Positions 63,110 to 64,000 of a stretch of DNA of 64,000 bases are shown piece by piece (within the stretch, counting starts at the first letter, position 1; each line of letters starts with the position of its first letter). The stretch is from Spirodela intermedia. Taxonomy: Eukaryota > Streptophyta > Magnoliopsida > Alismatales > Araceae. Location: positions 3,171,501-3,235,500 of the forward strand of contig LR746278.1 of NCBI GenBank assembly GCA_902729315.2. Reading direction: 5' to 3'. A program made the translations under genes and the position numbers. The notes under the pieces were generated by a model, which saw only the letters and a program-made list of their open reading frames with translations, did not search any database and was not told where the DNA came from.

Positions 63110-64000
63110 ACTACACGTGTAAATATTATTGATGAAAGAAGTCTAGAAAACTAGAATCTCAAGAAAAATAATGAGAATATAAATGCTGAGCTAATAAAGT
63201 CTAAGAAAAAGGATCTTAAAATCAAAGAGAAGTATTTTGATATGAAATATTGCTATGATAAAATATTTAGAAAATATTAAATATGCTATCTGGAAGTCAA
63301 AAATGATCTCTTGGAAAGTAAAAATCAAGATTTAATCCTAGATCAACTTGGACATGTGTTAAAAAGGAAAATAGGCCTAAATTATGTTACATATGCGTAC
63401 CTAATAGTATAGTAAACCCAAAGAAATTTGGATCATGAAACCCAAACTTTGATTAGTTTCTCTGAAGAAACCCAAGTGAACCATTTCATGATAGTACTTG
63501 GATAGTGGGGGTGTTCAAGATATATGACTAAAGATCAAGGATGGCTCTCTTTATTCAAGTAAACAATAGAGGAGAAGTAACCTTTAGAGATAATAAAACG
63601 GAGAGTACACAATGGTATTGTAGATAAATTTCTTTTGAAGATTAGAGTTTTAGTTAAATATATTTTACTTATTAATGGGTTAAAACATAATTTAATTAGC
63701 ATAAGTCAAGTCAGTGATAATGAAAAAGAATTGAAATTAAGATAGAGGCTTGTATTAGATGATAGAAATAATGAAGTATTGTTTACTAGTGATAGAATAA
63801 AATATGCCTATGTTTTAATTCTTACATAAATGAGTAAGAAAAACATATGTTTCATGGCATAGGAGACTTAGGCATATGAATGTTAACACAAAAAATAAAT
63901 TATCAAAACTCTACTTAGAGAATTACCTATGCTTACAAACATAGAAAATTGTACATGCGTGAGTTGCATCAAGGGAAAATAAGATAGAGAAACATTGAAA
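63110..64000 (+). mobile_element. Degenerate Ty1/copia Gag-Pol relic, runs past the window end
   Basis: Around 63470-63530 a frame reads like the protease entry WIVGCSRYMTKD (copia consensus WILDSGCSRHMTGD). About 63640-63720 reads like LLINGLKHNLISISQVSD (consensus LLVDGLKHNLLSISQLCD), and about 63850-63980 like the GAG-pre-integrase zinc region ending in CTCVSCIKGK (consensus HxxLGHxN...CxxCxxGK). Upstream, 63110-63400 is lysine-rich and could be Gag. Frames are broken by several stops and shifts. Confidence 0.8.

Overview
This window is nuclear DNA of a flowering plant. Its genes have many exons with GT-AG introns, often long and AT-rich. The products match plant families (HUB2, plant-type SmF, eL41, WDR75), one promoter carries the TGGGCC/GGCCCA motifs typical of plant ribosomal-protein genes, a scrap of chloroplast psbC lies in an intergenic region, and the right end holds decayed plant LTR retrotransposons. 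I cannot name the species.

Genes, left to right. (1) SmF, a spliceosomal core protein, + strand, 3073-3835; its first tiny coding exon was not located. (2) RPL41/eL41, + strand, 4807-6523; 25 residues, with a 12-nt first coding exon and a 1.64-kb intron. A GGCCCA/TGGGCC cluster and three G-boxes lie upstream. (3) WDR75/UTP17, - strand, 8487-21300; 16 coding exons and 827 residues, rebuilt with every splice phase consistent. (4) An SLC19-type (reduced folate/thiamine carrier) membrane transporter, - strand, 22206-33241; about ten coding exons, with one apparent frameshift at a seven-T run. (5) HUB2 (BRE1-like histone H2B ubiquitin ligase), + strand, 34995-48225; 19 coding exons and 869 residues, ending in an intact C3HC4 RING. 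Genes 4 and 5 diverge from a shared promoter region of about 1.7 kb.

The right quarter (about 48.2-64 kb) has no intact gene. It holds CT-rich low-complexity sequence with a roughly 140-bp direct repeat, a psbC-derived fragment (50988-51099), and a decayed genomic duplicate of the last exons and introns of HUB2 (about 52822-53766, with flanking similarity to about 53990). A nested retrotransposon complex follows. A minus-strand element carries a Gag relic of Ty3/Gypsy Athila/Tat type and a primer-binding site like the 3' end of tRNA-Asp. Its left LTR (54382-55341 plus 58985-about 59230) is split by a plus-strand LTR of the same family (55342-58984), which holds a GC-rich block of about 2 kb. 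A degenerate Ty1/copia relic runs off the right edge.

The genes share no pathway, but four of the five serve core gene expression: splicing (SmF), the ribosome (eL41), small-subunit assembly (WDR75) and chromatin modification during transcription (HUB2). The most noteworthy points are the SLC19-type transporter with its possible frameshift, the HUB2 duplicate whose RING is destroyed, the LTR-within-LTR nesting, and several perfect palindromes inside introns.
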